Of a stretch of 64,000 nt of DNA, positions 44,041 through 52,056 are shown in pieces. Made by a program: the position numbers and the translations under genes. Positions within the stretch are counted from its first letter, which is position 1. The number at the start of each line of letters is the position of its first letter. Below the pieces are notes generated by a model that made no database searches, had not been told where the DNA came from, and saw nothing but the letters and a program-made list of their open reading frames with translations. The stretch is taken from contig NZ_JACHCE010000004.1 in NCBI RefSeq assembly GCF_014200605.1, forward strand, positions 62,001 through 126,000, given 5' to 3'. The stretch comes from Pedobacter cryoconitis (GTDB lineage: Bacteria; Bacteroidota; Bacteroidia; Sphingobacteriales; Sphingobacteriaceae).

Positions 44041-45666
44041 TTAAAACAGATATTTAGTACTTAAGAAATTAGAGCTGTTGCTATCAACGATTTCGTTGAT
44101 TAATAACTTATTGCTATCATTTAGTTTCGTTGCAACAAGAGAACGGATGGAAAAGGACCTGAGTGCATCTACAACTGACAAGGTGCCTTCGGCACTGTCT
44201 TTCCGGCCGGTAAAAGGAAATGCATCAGGGCCACGCTGACACTGACAATTAATATTTACGCGGCTAACCTGATTGATGAGCGGGTCAATTAGTGCAGCTA
44301 CTTCGACATGGTCCTCGCTAAAAATACTGACTTGCTGGCCATGTGTTGATTCGATCAGATATTCTATGGTTTCTTCCAGATCATCAAAAGGCACTACAGG
44401 AATAACAGGCCCGAATTGTTCTTCTGTATAGAGTTTCATGTCTTTGTTTACAGGGTAAACAATTGCAGGATATACAAAAGATTCATTAGTGGCACCGCCA
44501 TGTTCATTGATTACCGCAGCACCATGAGCTATCGCATCATCAATACATTCTTTAAGATAAGCTGGCTTATGTGCTTCTGGTAAAGGGGTTAACGAAACAC
44601 CATCTACCCAGGGCATGCCGAATTTCAATTTGGCAACTGCTGCTGATAGAAGTTTTAGAAATTCATCGGCAAGGGAACGGTGAATAAAAATAATTTTAAG
44701 GGCTGTACAACGCTGTCCATTAAAGGATAAAGAACCTAATACTGTTTCCTGAACGGCTAAAGCCAGATCTGCTTTAGCAGTAATGATGGCAGCATTTTTT
44801 GCATCTAACCCTAAAATTGCACGTAGCCTGTTAACCTTGGGGTGCAGTTTCTTTAATTCATTAGCGACCTTGCTGGAACCAATTAAGGTTAAGACATTGA
44901 TCTTTCCCGATTTCATGAGCCCTGGAATGATCACATTTCCTCTTCCATAAATGGTATTGACTACTCCTTTTGGAAAAGAGTCCCTGAAAGCTTCCAGTAA
45001 AGGGTAATGTAAAAGGGTACCATGTTTAGGTGGTTTAAACAATAAGGTGTTCCCCATAATCAGGGCAGGAATTAAAGTAGTAAAAGTCTCATTTAAAGGG
45101 TAATTAAATGGGCCCATACAAAGTACTACTCCAAGTGGAGAGCGTCTTACCTGTGCAACTATCCCCTGCTCTATCGTGAATCTTGAGGACTGGCGGTCGA
45201 GATCTTTAAGGGCATCAATTGTAGCATGGATGTATTCTACCGTTCTATCAAATTCTTTGACAGAATCTGCATAGGATTTACCTATTTCCCACATCAGCAG
45301 TTTAACAACTGCTGCTTTTTTCTCAATAATTCTGCCCGTAAATTTCTCTACATGTGTAATCCTGTCAGCTACGCTCATGGTAGGCCATTCTCCACGGCCA
45401 TTGTCATAAGCAGCAACAGCTGCGTCAAGGGCTTCCATGGCTTCTTTCTCATTGCATAAGGGATAGGTACCAATTACTTTACGATGCAAACCACCGGAAG
45501 TTTTAATACATACCGGGGAAACTACCGTGTGGACTTCTCCAGCCCAGGGGTGCATCACCCCATTACTTAAATACTCGCGCTGATGCAGCTCATTCTCTAA
45601 TCTGAATGCTTCAGGGATATCATGCTCTTCAACAAAAATGGAATTAAGCTGTTCTTGAAAATTCAT
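44041..45666 (-). CDS. aldehyde dehydrogenase, GapN-like (NADP-dependent glyceraldehyde-3-phosphate dehydrogenase type)
   Basis: The 541-residue ALDH has the cofactor region GVVLCMGPFNYPLNETFTTLIPALIMGNTLLFKPP (about 180-215), the catalytic Cys320 in FNGQRCTALK and EQFGPVIPVVPFDDL near the C-terminus, with CQRGPDAFPFTGRKDSAEGTLSV as in GapN-type enzymes. The usual general-base motif ELGGK reads GLDAK (residues 286-290), which removes the canonical Glu; I recall that this branch often has Glu or Asp shifted by two positions, here Asp288. A non-phosphorylating, NADPH-yielding GAPDH activity is likely but unproven. Confidence 0.85.
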   Translation of the reverse strand: MNFQEQLNSIFVEEHDIPEAFRLENELHQREYLSNGVMHPWAGEVHTVVSPVCIKTSGGLHRKVIGTYPLCNEKEAMEALDAAVAAYDNGRGEWPTMSVADRITHVEKFTGRIIEKKAAVVKLLMWEIGKSYADSVKEFDRTVEYIHATIDALKDLDRQSSRFTIEQGIVAQVRRSPLGVVLCMGPFNYPLNETFTTLIPALIMGNTLLFKPPKHGTLLHYPLLEAFRDSFPKGVVNTIYGRGNVIIPGLMKSGKINVLTLIGSSKVANELKKLHPKVNRLRAILGLDAKNAAIITAKADLALAVQETVLGSLSFNGQRCTALKIIFIHRSLADEFLKLLSAAVAKLKFGMPWVDGVSLTPLPEAHKPAYLKECIDDAIAHGAAVINEHGGATNESFVYPAIVYPVNKDMKLYTEEQFGPVIPVVPFDDLEETIEYLIESTHGQQVSIFSEDHVEVAALIDPLINQVSRVNINCQCQRGPDAFPFTGRKDSAEGTLSVVDALRSFSIRSLVATKLNDSNKLLINEIVDSNSSNFLSTKYLF

Positions 45667-45744
45667 TCGTTAAAATTTATGTCTGTTAAATTTATCACGT
45701 ACAAATTAGTAAATAGTTTATATTAAAATACTAAAATTCTAAGC

Positions 45745-46650
45745 TCAATGTGATGATTTCATTTTACGTGAACTTAATAAAAGTCCAGAAAGAATAAGTA
45801 GCCCGCCAATAATCTGCATGAGGCTGATCCGCTCCTGTAAAAACAATACAGCGATCAAAACACCTGTTAGAATATCCAGATTTAGAAAGTTCCCAACCAT
45901 TGCTGCCGGTAACTGCTCAATTGCCTTATTGTATAAAAGGAAACAAAGTGCAGATGATATGGCCCCCAGATAAACTAAAGCGAGCCATCCCTGAATATCG
46001 ATGTGTATTGGCCCGTTAAGATTGATAAACTCATAGATAGCTAATGGTAATAATAAAATTGTCCCTATACAACCGCTCCAGAAAGTAATGACGAGCGGCT
46101 GCAGATGACTGAGTTTACGGGAAACTAAAGTATAGGTTGCCCAGGAGAATACGGAGATCAGCATGAACAGATTACCTGTCAGACTACTTTTTTCGGCAGG
46201 ATCATTTGTGGCAATAAAACCAACCAGAATTACGCCGGTAAAGGATAAAAGAATTCCGGCTACCTGCAAAACCGCTAACCGTTCTTTAAGGAAGAAAACA
46301 CCTGCTAATGCAATACAGATTGGAATAAAACCCTGAATGAGCGCACCGCTTGAAGCAGAGGTATATAGCAGTGAATAATTGAAGAAGACATAATAAAATG
46401 AAATCCCTGTTATCCCCATTAAGAGTAACCACCACCAGTCACCAGGTTTAAATTTCTGAGCTGCTGCTGAACGTTTATTGCTGGCCAGATAAACTGGAAA
46501 AAGGCAAAGTAAAGCAATCGTAAAGCGAATAAATGAAAAACAGCCTGGTGGCAATATATCTACTACAGACTTTGTAACCGAATAGGAACTTCCCCATACA
46601 AGCATGATAAAAATCAGCCACAATATGGCCCGGACCCGGTTTCCTCTCAT
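45745..46650 (-). CDS. EamA/DMT-family transporter
   Basis: The 301-residue protein has two EamA repeats and about ten transmembrane helices; the first repeat contains FIRFTIALLCLFPVY and SGALIQGFIPICIALAGVFFLKER, the second AISSALCFLLYNKAIEQLPAAMVGNFLNLDILTGVLIAVLFLQERIS. It resembles RhaT/YdcZ-type exporters of metabolites or amino acids. It stands alone between the aldehyde dehydrogenase and glycolipid-binding genes. A second EamA gene lies at 47458. Confidence 0.92.
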   Translation of the reverse strand: MRGNRVRAILWLIFIMLVWGSSYSVTKSVVDILPPGCFSFIRFTIALLCLFPVYLASNKRSAAAQKFKPGDWWWLLLMGITGISFYYVFFNYSLLYTSASSGALIQGFIPICIALAGVFFLKERLAVLQVAGILLSFTGVILVGFIATNDPAEKSSLTGNLFMLISVFSWATYTLVSRKLSHLQPLVITFWSGCIGTILLLPLAIYEFINLNGPIHIDIQGWLALVYLGAISSALCFLLYNKAIEQLPAAMVGNFLNLDILTGVLIAVLFLQERISLMQIIGGLLILSGLLLSSRKMKSSH

Positions 46651-46767
46651 TAATTTGTAACAGGATTGCGCTGACGATTGTTTAGATAATCTTGAATTTC
46701 TTTTTTGGATAGTTAAATAGTATCGATTAAGCCCTACTCCTGAGCATAAGGTTAGTTATTTATAACT

Positions 46768-47331
46768 CTAAGTATAGTGACACTGATAAATCTCCTGGAA
46801 ATGGCCATCAATATCTTTGATGAGCCCCGATTTACCAACTTTTAGTTGAGTAGGATTTGTGTTTCCTGAATTTTTATAAGAGAAAATTCCAGAACCCAGG
46901 TTTTGATAAACCTGCTCAATTGCATGGAAACTGAGTTCCGGAAACTTTATACTTACAACTTTAAATTTATAATCTTTTCCAATTACCATTGTTTTTAGCG
47001 GAAGGGATTTTGTAAAGGGAGTAATTGATAGATCAACGCCTTCACAACCATCCAGTTCGGGCATCTCAATTCCATATTCATTAACCCATTTCCCATCCCC
47101 TGCATAGTTAATCTGTAAATGTTTATGTGGATAATCAGCTAAGTGAATATCTAGTTTAGTAATCGTCCAGTCCTGTTCAAGGATAGTTTTATACCGGATA
47201 TTGCCAGCTCTGCACATAACCATGCCTCCGGCAACAATACCATAACTATTATGTTCAAGGGTAAAGACTTCTAAGGTATCTTTCCCTTTCCAAATGATAG
47301 ATTGATTATAATTATCTGTGGGGATAGCCAT
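46768..47331 (-). CDS. putative glycolipid-binding protein (PF06475-type)
   Basis: The 187-residue protein follows the putative glycolipid-binding family pattern: IIWKGKDTLEVFTLEHNSYGIVAGGMVM, WTITKLDIHL, GDGKWVNEYGIEMPELDGCEGVDLSITPFTKSLPLKTMVI, and VYQNLGSGIFSYKN followed by VGKSGLIKDIDGHFQEIYQC. No signal peptide or membrane segment is present. The family fold is related to a beta-barrel binding domain; the ligand is not known for this gene. Confidence 0.78.
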   Translation of the reverse strand: MAIPTDNYNQSIIWKGKDTLEVFTLEHNSYGIVAGGMVMCRAGNIRYKTILEQDWTITKLDIHLADYPHKHLQINYAGDGKWVNEYGIEMPELDGCEGVDLSITPFTKSLPLKTMVIGKDYKFKVVSIKFPELSFHAIEQVYQNLGSGIFSYKNSGNTNPTQLKVGKSGLIKDIDGHFQEIYQCHYT

Positions 47332-47457
47332 AACAACAGTTTTAATTTGAGAGTAAAAAAATTCTGCATCTGACTAAAAGAAAGAAATTTTGAGCGATAG
47401 TATTAAATTTAAAAAAAAATATTTACTTATTCAAAAAACATATTTAGAATTTTGCTG

Positions 47458-48351
47458 CTACCTGCCAAATTTTCTTGAACCGGCAACACAAAGAATTACG
47501 CCAGCTGTGATTCCTGCCATCCCGGTACTCACCTGCTCATGAAGAAAAGTAGCAGCCAGAATTAACCCGAAAAATGGCTGTAATAATTGTAACTGTCCAA
47601 CCGCTGCAATACCTCCCTGAGCTAAGCCCCGATACCAGAATATAAAACCAATCAGCATGCTGAATATCGAAACATAGCCTAAACCAATCCAGGCCGGTAT
47701 GCTGATTGCTGTGAATGAAGCAGGAAGCTTGAAAAACATAATGATTGCCATAAATGGCAATGACAAAACTAATGCCCATGAAATCACTTGCCATCCTCCC
47801 AGCGTTTTAGAAAGCTTTGCACCTTCGGCATAACCAAGTCCACACAAAATAGTGGCTGCCAGCATCAGGATATCACCAATTGGTGATGCAGAAAGACCTT
47901 GTGAGATTGCAAAACCTATGACAAGCAGGCTTCCAATGACTGAGAAAAACCAAAATGCACCATTAGGCCGTTCTCCCCCGCGCATTACACCAAAGATAGC
48001 TGTTGTAAGTGGCAGCATACCAAGGAATACAATAGAATGCGCTGAAGTTATATACTGCAAAGCCAGAGCCGATAGCAAAGGAAACCCAACTACAACACCC
48101 GCAGACACGATGATTAACGAAGAAAGATCTTGTTTTGTGGGGCGCTTTTCTTTAAAAACCAATAGCAGGCACAACGCAAGCAGACCTGCAATGCTTGCCC
48201 TTGTACCTGTTACAAAAACTGCTGGAAACTCAATGACAGCCAATCTTGTTGCAGGTAGTGAACCGCTGAATATCAGTACACCGATGAATCCGTTTATCCA
48301 GCCACTACGACTATTCTCTGTTAATTTATTAACTATTGTTTTACTACTCAT
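47458..48351 (-). CDS. EamA/DMT-family transporter, divergent from MocR regulator
   Basis: The 297-residue protein has about ten transmembrane helices in two EamA repeats (FPAVFVTGTRASIAGLLALCLLLVF, LGMLPLTTAIFGVMRGGERP, GLGYVSIFSMLIGFIFWYRGLAQGGIAAVGQLQLLQPFFGLILAATFLHEQ). It is transcribed divergently from the MocR gene at 48447 with a 95-bp gap. MocR/EamA divergent pairs commonly form a regulator/exporter unit, so this exporter is the likely target. On the minus strand TATTTTTG (48372-48379) matches the -7 consensus exactly, with TTTG 15 nt upstream. Confidence 0.92.
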   Translation of the reverse strand: MSSKTIVNKLTENSRSGWINGFIGVLIFSGSLPATRLAVIEFPAVFVTGTRASIAGLLALCLLLVFKEKRPTKQDLSSLIIVSAGVVVGFPLLSALALQYITSAHSIVFLGMLPLTTAIFGVMRGGERPNGAFWFFSVIGSLLVIGFAISQGLSASPIGDILMLAATILCGLGYAEGAKLSKTLGGWQVISWALVLSLPFMAIIMFFKLPASFTAISIPAWIGLGYVSIFSMLIGFIFWYRGLAQGGIAAVGQLQLLQPFFGLILAATFLHEQVSTGMAGITAGVILCVAGSRKFGR

Positions 48352-48410
48352 CAGATTAATTATTTCTTGTACAAAAATAAAAGGGAAAAAGCAGCAAACA
48401 CAGTCTCAGT

Positions 48411-48442
48411 TTTCCGTATTTAAATGGACACAGTTATATTTG
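48411..48442 (+). promoter_or_regulatory. promoter of the MocR gene, leaderless type
   Basis: TTTC at 48411-48414 and TATATTTG at 48435-48442, 20 nt apart, fit the Bacteroidetes -33/-7 consensus. The expected start of transcription lies 4-5 nt after the G at 48442, that is, at or next to the ATG at 48447. Confidence 0.55.
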
Positions 48443-48446
48443 TAAT

Positions 48447-49859
48447 ATGAGTAAGGATTTTCTGTATAATGAGATCGCAATCGGGATTGCCAGCCAGATT
48501 AGAAGTGGGGTTCTGAAACCTGGGGACAAGTTACCTTCGGTAAGAATGCTGTGTAAGGAATATAGTATTAGTATGAATACAGCAAAAAGAGTATTTCTGG
48601 AACTGGAAGCCCAATCGCTGATTGATGCAAAACCCCAGTCTGGTTATTTTGTTGGCCGCTCGGCTTACAGGAAACTTCCAATCCCCGAAATAAGCCGTCC
48701 GTCAGCTCTTGCAAGCGATAATGAACCGGATGAATTAATCAGTAAGGTCTATGCTGATATGGGAAATGAGACACTCACACTTTTTTCTATTTGCGCGCCA
48801 TCCGGAGAGTTGCTGCCTTTGGCGAAACTTAAAAAAGAACTCCTCCAGGCAACAAGAGTGCTTAAAGAAGGCGGCACAGCTTATGAGCCACTGCAAGGTA
48901 ATGTCAAACTAAGAAGAATGATTGCCATCCGCTCTTTAAGCTGGGGAGGGAATTTGAATGAGAATGATCTGATCACTACCAATGGTGCAATTAATGCAGT
49001 CGCGCTATGTTTAATGGCACTGGGAAAACCTGGAGACACGATTGCTATGGAAAGCCCTTGTTATCAGGGTACGCTGCAACTGGCAATAAGTCTTGGATTT
49101 AAAGTACTTGAACTCCCCACGCACCCGGATACGGGTTTAGAAATAGAAGCTTTAAAGAAAGCCATTCCAAAGATTAACCTTTGCCTGCTGGTACCCAACT
49201 TCAATACTCCCCTGGGCAGCTGTATGCCTGATACACATAAAAAAGAAATTGTTGCTCTTTTATCAAAGCATAACATCCCGCTGATTGAGGATGATATATA
49301 TGGCGATTTGTATTTCGGTACACAACGCCCAAAATGCTGTAAATCATTCGATACAGAAGGAAATGTTTTATGGTGCAGTTCAGTTTCCAAAACACTGGCC
49401 CCGGGTTATCGTGTTGGTTGGGTTGCTCCGGGAAAATACAAAGAAAAACTGCTCAAATTAAAACTGATCCATTCGATCTCTTCTGCAACGATCATTCAGG
49501 AATCAGTTGCCAATTTCCTGAGTACGGGTAAATATGAGAATCACCTGCGTCAGCTTCGACGGACGTTACAGGATAATTATCAGAATTATGTCCATGCCAT
49601 TACCGAATATTTTCCAAAGGGAACAAAAATCAGCAGACCCCAGGGCGGACTTGCTATCTGGATTGAATTCGGGAAGGAAATGGATACGAAGAAACTCTAT
49701 GAGCTGGCAATTAAACAACAGATCAGTATTGCACCCGGACGTATATTCACACTTCAGGATCAATTTAAAAATTGTATCAGAATCTGTATTGGCCTCCCCT
49801 GGTCGGAAGAAATAAAGTTTAAACTAAAACAACTTGGAAATCTTGCAAAGATCATTTGA
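48447..49859 (+). CDS. MocR-type (GntR HTH plus aminotransferase) regulator
   Basis: The 470-residue protein has a GntR winged helix (residues about 1-70; QIRSGVLKPGDKLPSVRMLCKEYSISMNTAKRVFLELEAQ) and a fold-type-I PLP aminotransferase domain with the Schiff-base Lys315 in CSSVSKTLAPGYRVGW. MocR regulators sense vitamin B6 or amino-acid-related ligands. The divergent EamA gene is the likely target. The start agrees with a promoter whose -7 box lies only 4 bases upstream, giving a leaderless messenger. Confidence 0.95.
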   Translation: MSKDFLYNEIAIGIASQIRSGVLKPGDKLPSVRMLCKEYSISMNTAKRVFLELEAQSLIDAKPQSGYFVGRSAYRKLPIPEISRPSALASDNEPDELISKVYADMGNETLTLFSICAPSGELLPLAKLKKELLQATRVLKEGGTAYEPLQGNVKLRRMIAIRSLSWGGNLNENDLITTNGAINAVALCLMALGKPGDTIAMESPCYQGTLQLAISLGFKVLELPTHPDTGLEIEALKKAIPKINLCLLVPNFNTPLGSCMPDTHKKEIVALLSKHNIPLIEDDIYGDLYFGTQRPKCCKSFDTEGNVLWCSSVSKTLAPGYRVGWVAPGKYKEKLLKLKLIHSISSATIIQESVANFLSTGKYENHLRQLRRTLQDNYQNYVHAITEYFPKGTKISRPQGGLAIWIEFGKEMDTKKLYELAIKQQISIAPGRIFTLQDQFKNCIRICIGLPWSEEIKFKLKQLGNLAKII

Positions 49860-49942
49860 TTTTTCATAGCATGAATCAAAATGATTTTAGCTAATTTTAT
49901 TTAGACAGGACAAATTGAACCGCTTGTAACCAGATTAAACTT

Positions 49943-51511
49943 ATGGCAACAGTAGCACTCCGAAGTATTCAGGGCAAATGGGTTATGGCTTGTACGATAA
50001 TGGCTTCTGCGATGGCCTTTATTGATGCTACTGCACTCAATGTGATCCTGCCTTCTTTACAGCAGCATTTAAAAGCTTCCGGCCCCGACCTTTTCTGGAT
50101 ATTGAACGCTTATTTACTGATGCTGGCATCTCTCATTCTGATTGGTGGCACTTTGGGTGACAGATTAGGCCGCAAAAAGATTTTCATGATTGGGATCTTT
50201 ATCTTTATACTGGGTTCTGCAGCTTGTGGATTTTCACCGAATGCTGCTTTCCTGATTATTTTCAGGGTGATACAAGGTATTGGTGGCGCATTGATGATAC
50301 CCGGAAGTTTATCTTTGATTTCTTCTTCTATTGATGAAAAAGAGCGGGGAAAAGCCATTGGAACCTGGTCTGCAGCTACAACCCTGGTTACGATGGGTGG
50401 GCCTGCTCTTGGCGGTGCCCTTGCAGACGCCGGTTTGTGGCGCTATATTTTTTTTATTAATGTTCCCATTGGTGTAATTGCGCTCTTCTTTTTAGCTGCA
50501 AAAGTGAGAGAAATTAAAGATGAGGATAACAATAAAAAGCTGGATTTTCCAGGTGCATTGTCTATAGCGCTTGGGCTTGCCTTACTTACCTTCGGATTTC
50601 TGCGTTTGCCAGCAGTTGGGTTCAATCATATCCAGGGCTATGGTCCGATTACTGCCGGGGTTTTATTGCTGTTAACTTTTATCCTGATAGAACGCAAAAG
50701 CAGCCAGCCAATGATGCCGCTGAATTTATTCAGCAATATCATTTTCAGCGGAACAAATCTGCTTACTTTTTTCCTTTATGCAGGACTTGGCGCAGGTATG
50801 TTATTTCTCTCCCTGAATATGGTGCAGGTACAGGGTTATACACAACTGGAATCAGGTCTCACCTTTCTTCCATTTACCATTTTTATGGTTGTTAATGCAC
50901 GTTTTGCAGGTAGCCTTGCCGATCGATACGGGCCAAGGCTATTTTTGATTGCCGGGCCTTTTTTAGCTGGCACCGGTTTACTCCTATTATCTTATATCCG
51001 GCAAACTAAAGGGCCTTCGGATTACTGGACTACCTTTTTACCTGGAATTCTTGTTTTTGGTTTTGGCATGTCCCTTACCGTTGCCCCGCTTACCGCAGCA
51101 GTAATGGGTTCGGTAAGTGATCATTTCACAGGTACAGCATCAGGCATTAATAATGCTGTATCAAGGATTGCAGGGGTATTTGCAAATGCAGTTTTTGGTT
51201 CAATGGCCGTACTCCTGTTTTCAACAGCGTTACAAAATGGGATCAGCGAAATCTCACTGAATCCACAGCAAAAACAAGTTGTAATTGCTCAGGCAGCAAA
51301 TCTTGGGAATGCCAGGGTCCCGGCGGGATTAAGCCCGGTTCAGGAAAAAGAAGTAGCAGCAGCCTATCATTCCGGATTTATTGATGCTTATGGAAAAATT
51401 ATGAAAGTTTCTGCTGGTCTTGGTTTTCTAGCCTCATTAATGGCCCTGATATTTATCCGGTCAGAAAAGATAAAAAAGAAAAAAGGCCCTGCATCTGCAG
51501 GGCCGGTTTAA
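49943..51511 (+). CDS. MFS multidrug exporter, DHA2 (14-TM EmrB/QacA-like)
   Basis: The 522-residue protein has about 14 transmembrane helices, the motif-A sequence GGTLGDRLGRKKIFMIG and the antiporter motif GGPALGGALADAGLWRYIFFINVPIGVIALFFL in helix 5, typical of the DHA2 drug/proton antiporters. The substrates are not deducible. The ending KKKKGPASAGPV is encoded by a hairpin that acts as a terminator for the convergent msrA. It lies 83 bp after the MocR gene. Confidence 0.94.
   Translation: MATVALRSIQGKWVMACTIMASAMAFIDATALNVILPSLQQHLKASGPDLFWILNAYLLMLASLILIGGTLGDRLGRKKIFMIGIFIFILGSAACGFSPNAAFLIIFRVIQGIGGALMIPGSLSLISSSIDEKERGKAIGTWSAATTLVTMGGPALGGALADAGLWRYIFFINVPIGVIALFFLAAKVREIKDEDNNKKLDFPGALSIALGLALLTFGFLRLPAVGFNHIQGYGPITAGVLLLLTFILIERKSSQPMMPLNLFSNIIFSGTNLLTFFLYAGLGAGMLFLSLNMVQVQGYTQLESGLTFLPFTIFMVVNARFAGSLADRYGPRLFLIAGPFLAGTGLLLLSYIRQTKGPSDYWTTFLPGILVFGFGMSLTVAPLTAAVMGSVSDHFTGTASGINNAVSRIAGVFANAVFGSMAVLLFSTALQNGISEISLNPQQKQVVIAQAANLGNARVPAGLSPVQEKEVAAAYHSGFIDAYGKIMKVSAGLGFLASLMALIFIRSEKIKKKKGPASAGPV
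51485..51504 (-). terminator. msrA terminator embedded in the 3' end of the MFS gene
   Basis: Perfect 9-bp arms GGCCCTGCA and TGCAGGGCC with a 2-nt loop. On the minus strand a run of seven Ts, then CTTTTTT, follows, making it a strong intrinsic terminator for msrA although it lies within the coding sequence of the MFS gene. Confidence 0.85.
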
Positions 51512-51512
51512 G

Positions 51513-52004
51513 TTAGGCTAATTTCCAGTCAGGTCTTTCAAAGTGACAGGTATATCCGTATGGGTTCTTTTGTAAATAATTTTGATGTTCTTCTTCTGCA
51601 TCCCAAAATTCAGTTACAGGTACAACTTCGGTTACAATCTGCCCCGGCCATACACCGGAAGCTTCCATTTCTGCAATTAAAGTCCCGGCAGTTTCTCTTT
51701 GCGTTTCATCCATAAAAAAGATGGCAGAACGATAAGAAGTACCTCTGTCATTACCTTGTCTGTTTTTTGTTGTAGGATCATGAATCTTGAAAAAATACTC
51801 AAGGAGACCACGATATGATAATTGTTCCGGATTAAATACGATTTCTATAGCTTCGGCATGTGTGCCGTGATTCTGGTAAGTTGCGTTGGAAACATCTCCG
51901 CCTGTATATCCAACAACTGTGGAAATAACACCTGGATAGTGTCTGATCAGTTCTTCTACTCCCCAAAAACAACCGCCAGCAAGAATGGCTCTTTCAGTAT
52001 TCAT
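51513..52004 (-). CDS. msrA: peptide methionine-S-sulfoxide reductase MsrA
   Basis: The 163-residue protein has the family signature [12 protein letters not shown] (catalytic Cys12), [52 protein letters not shown] and the C-terminal [20 protein letters not shown], with a second Cys in that tail that could resolve the disulfide. It repairs methionine sulfoxide in oxidised proteins. It is a single-domain enzyme without MsrB fused. The gene stands alone, convergent with the MFS exporter. Confidence 0.97.
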   Translation of the reverse strand: MNTERAILAGGCFWGVEELIRHYPGVISTVVGYTGGDVSNATYQNHGTHAEAIEIVFNPEQLSYRGLLEYFFKIHDPTTKNRQGNDRGTSYRSAIFFMDETQRETAGTLIAEMEASGVWPGQIVTEVVPVTEFWDAEEEHQNYLQKNPYGYTCHFERPDWKLA

Positions 52005-52056
52005 ATAATTTTCTTTTAATTTAATAAAGGTACATTACAATTATCTAAATGACAAT

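Noticed and set aside
47852..48445. 197-residue plus-strand open frame opposite the EamA gene
   Set aside because: It overlaps a clear ten-helix transporter on the minus strand and the MocR promoter; its own sequence is Thr/Pro/Ser-rich shadow translation.
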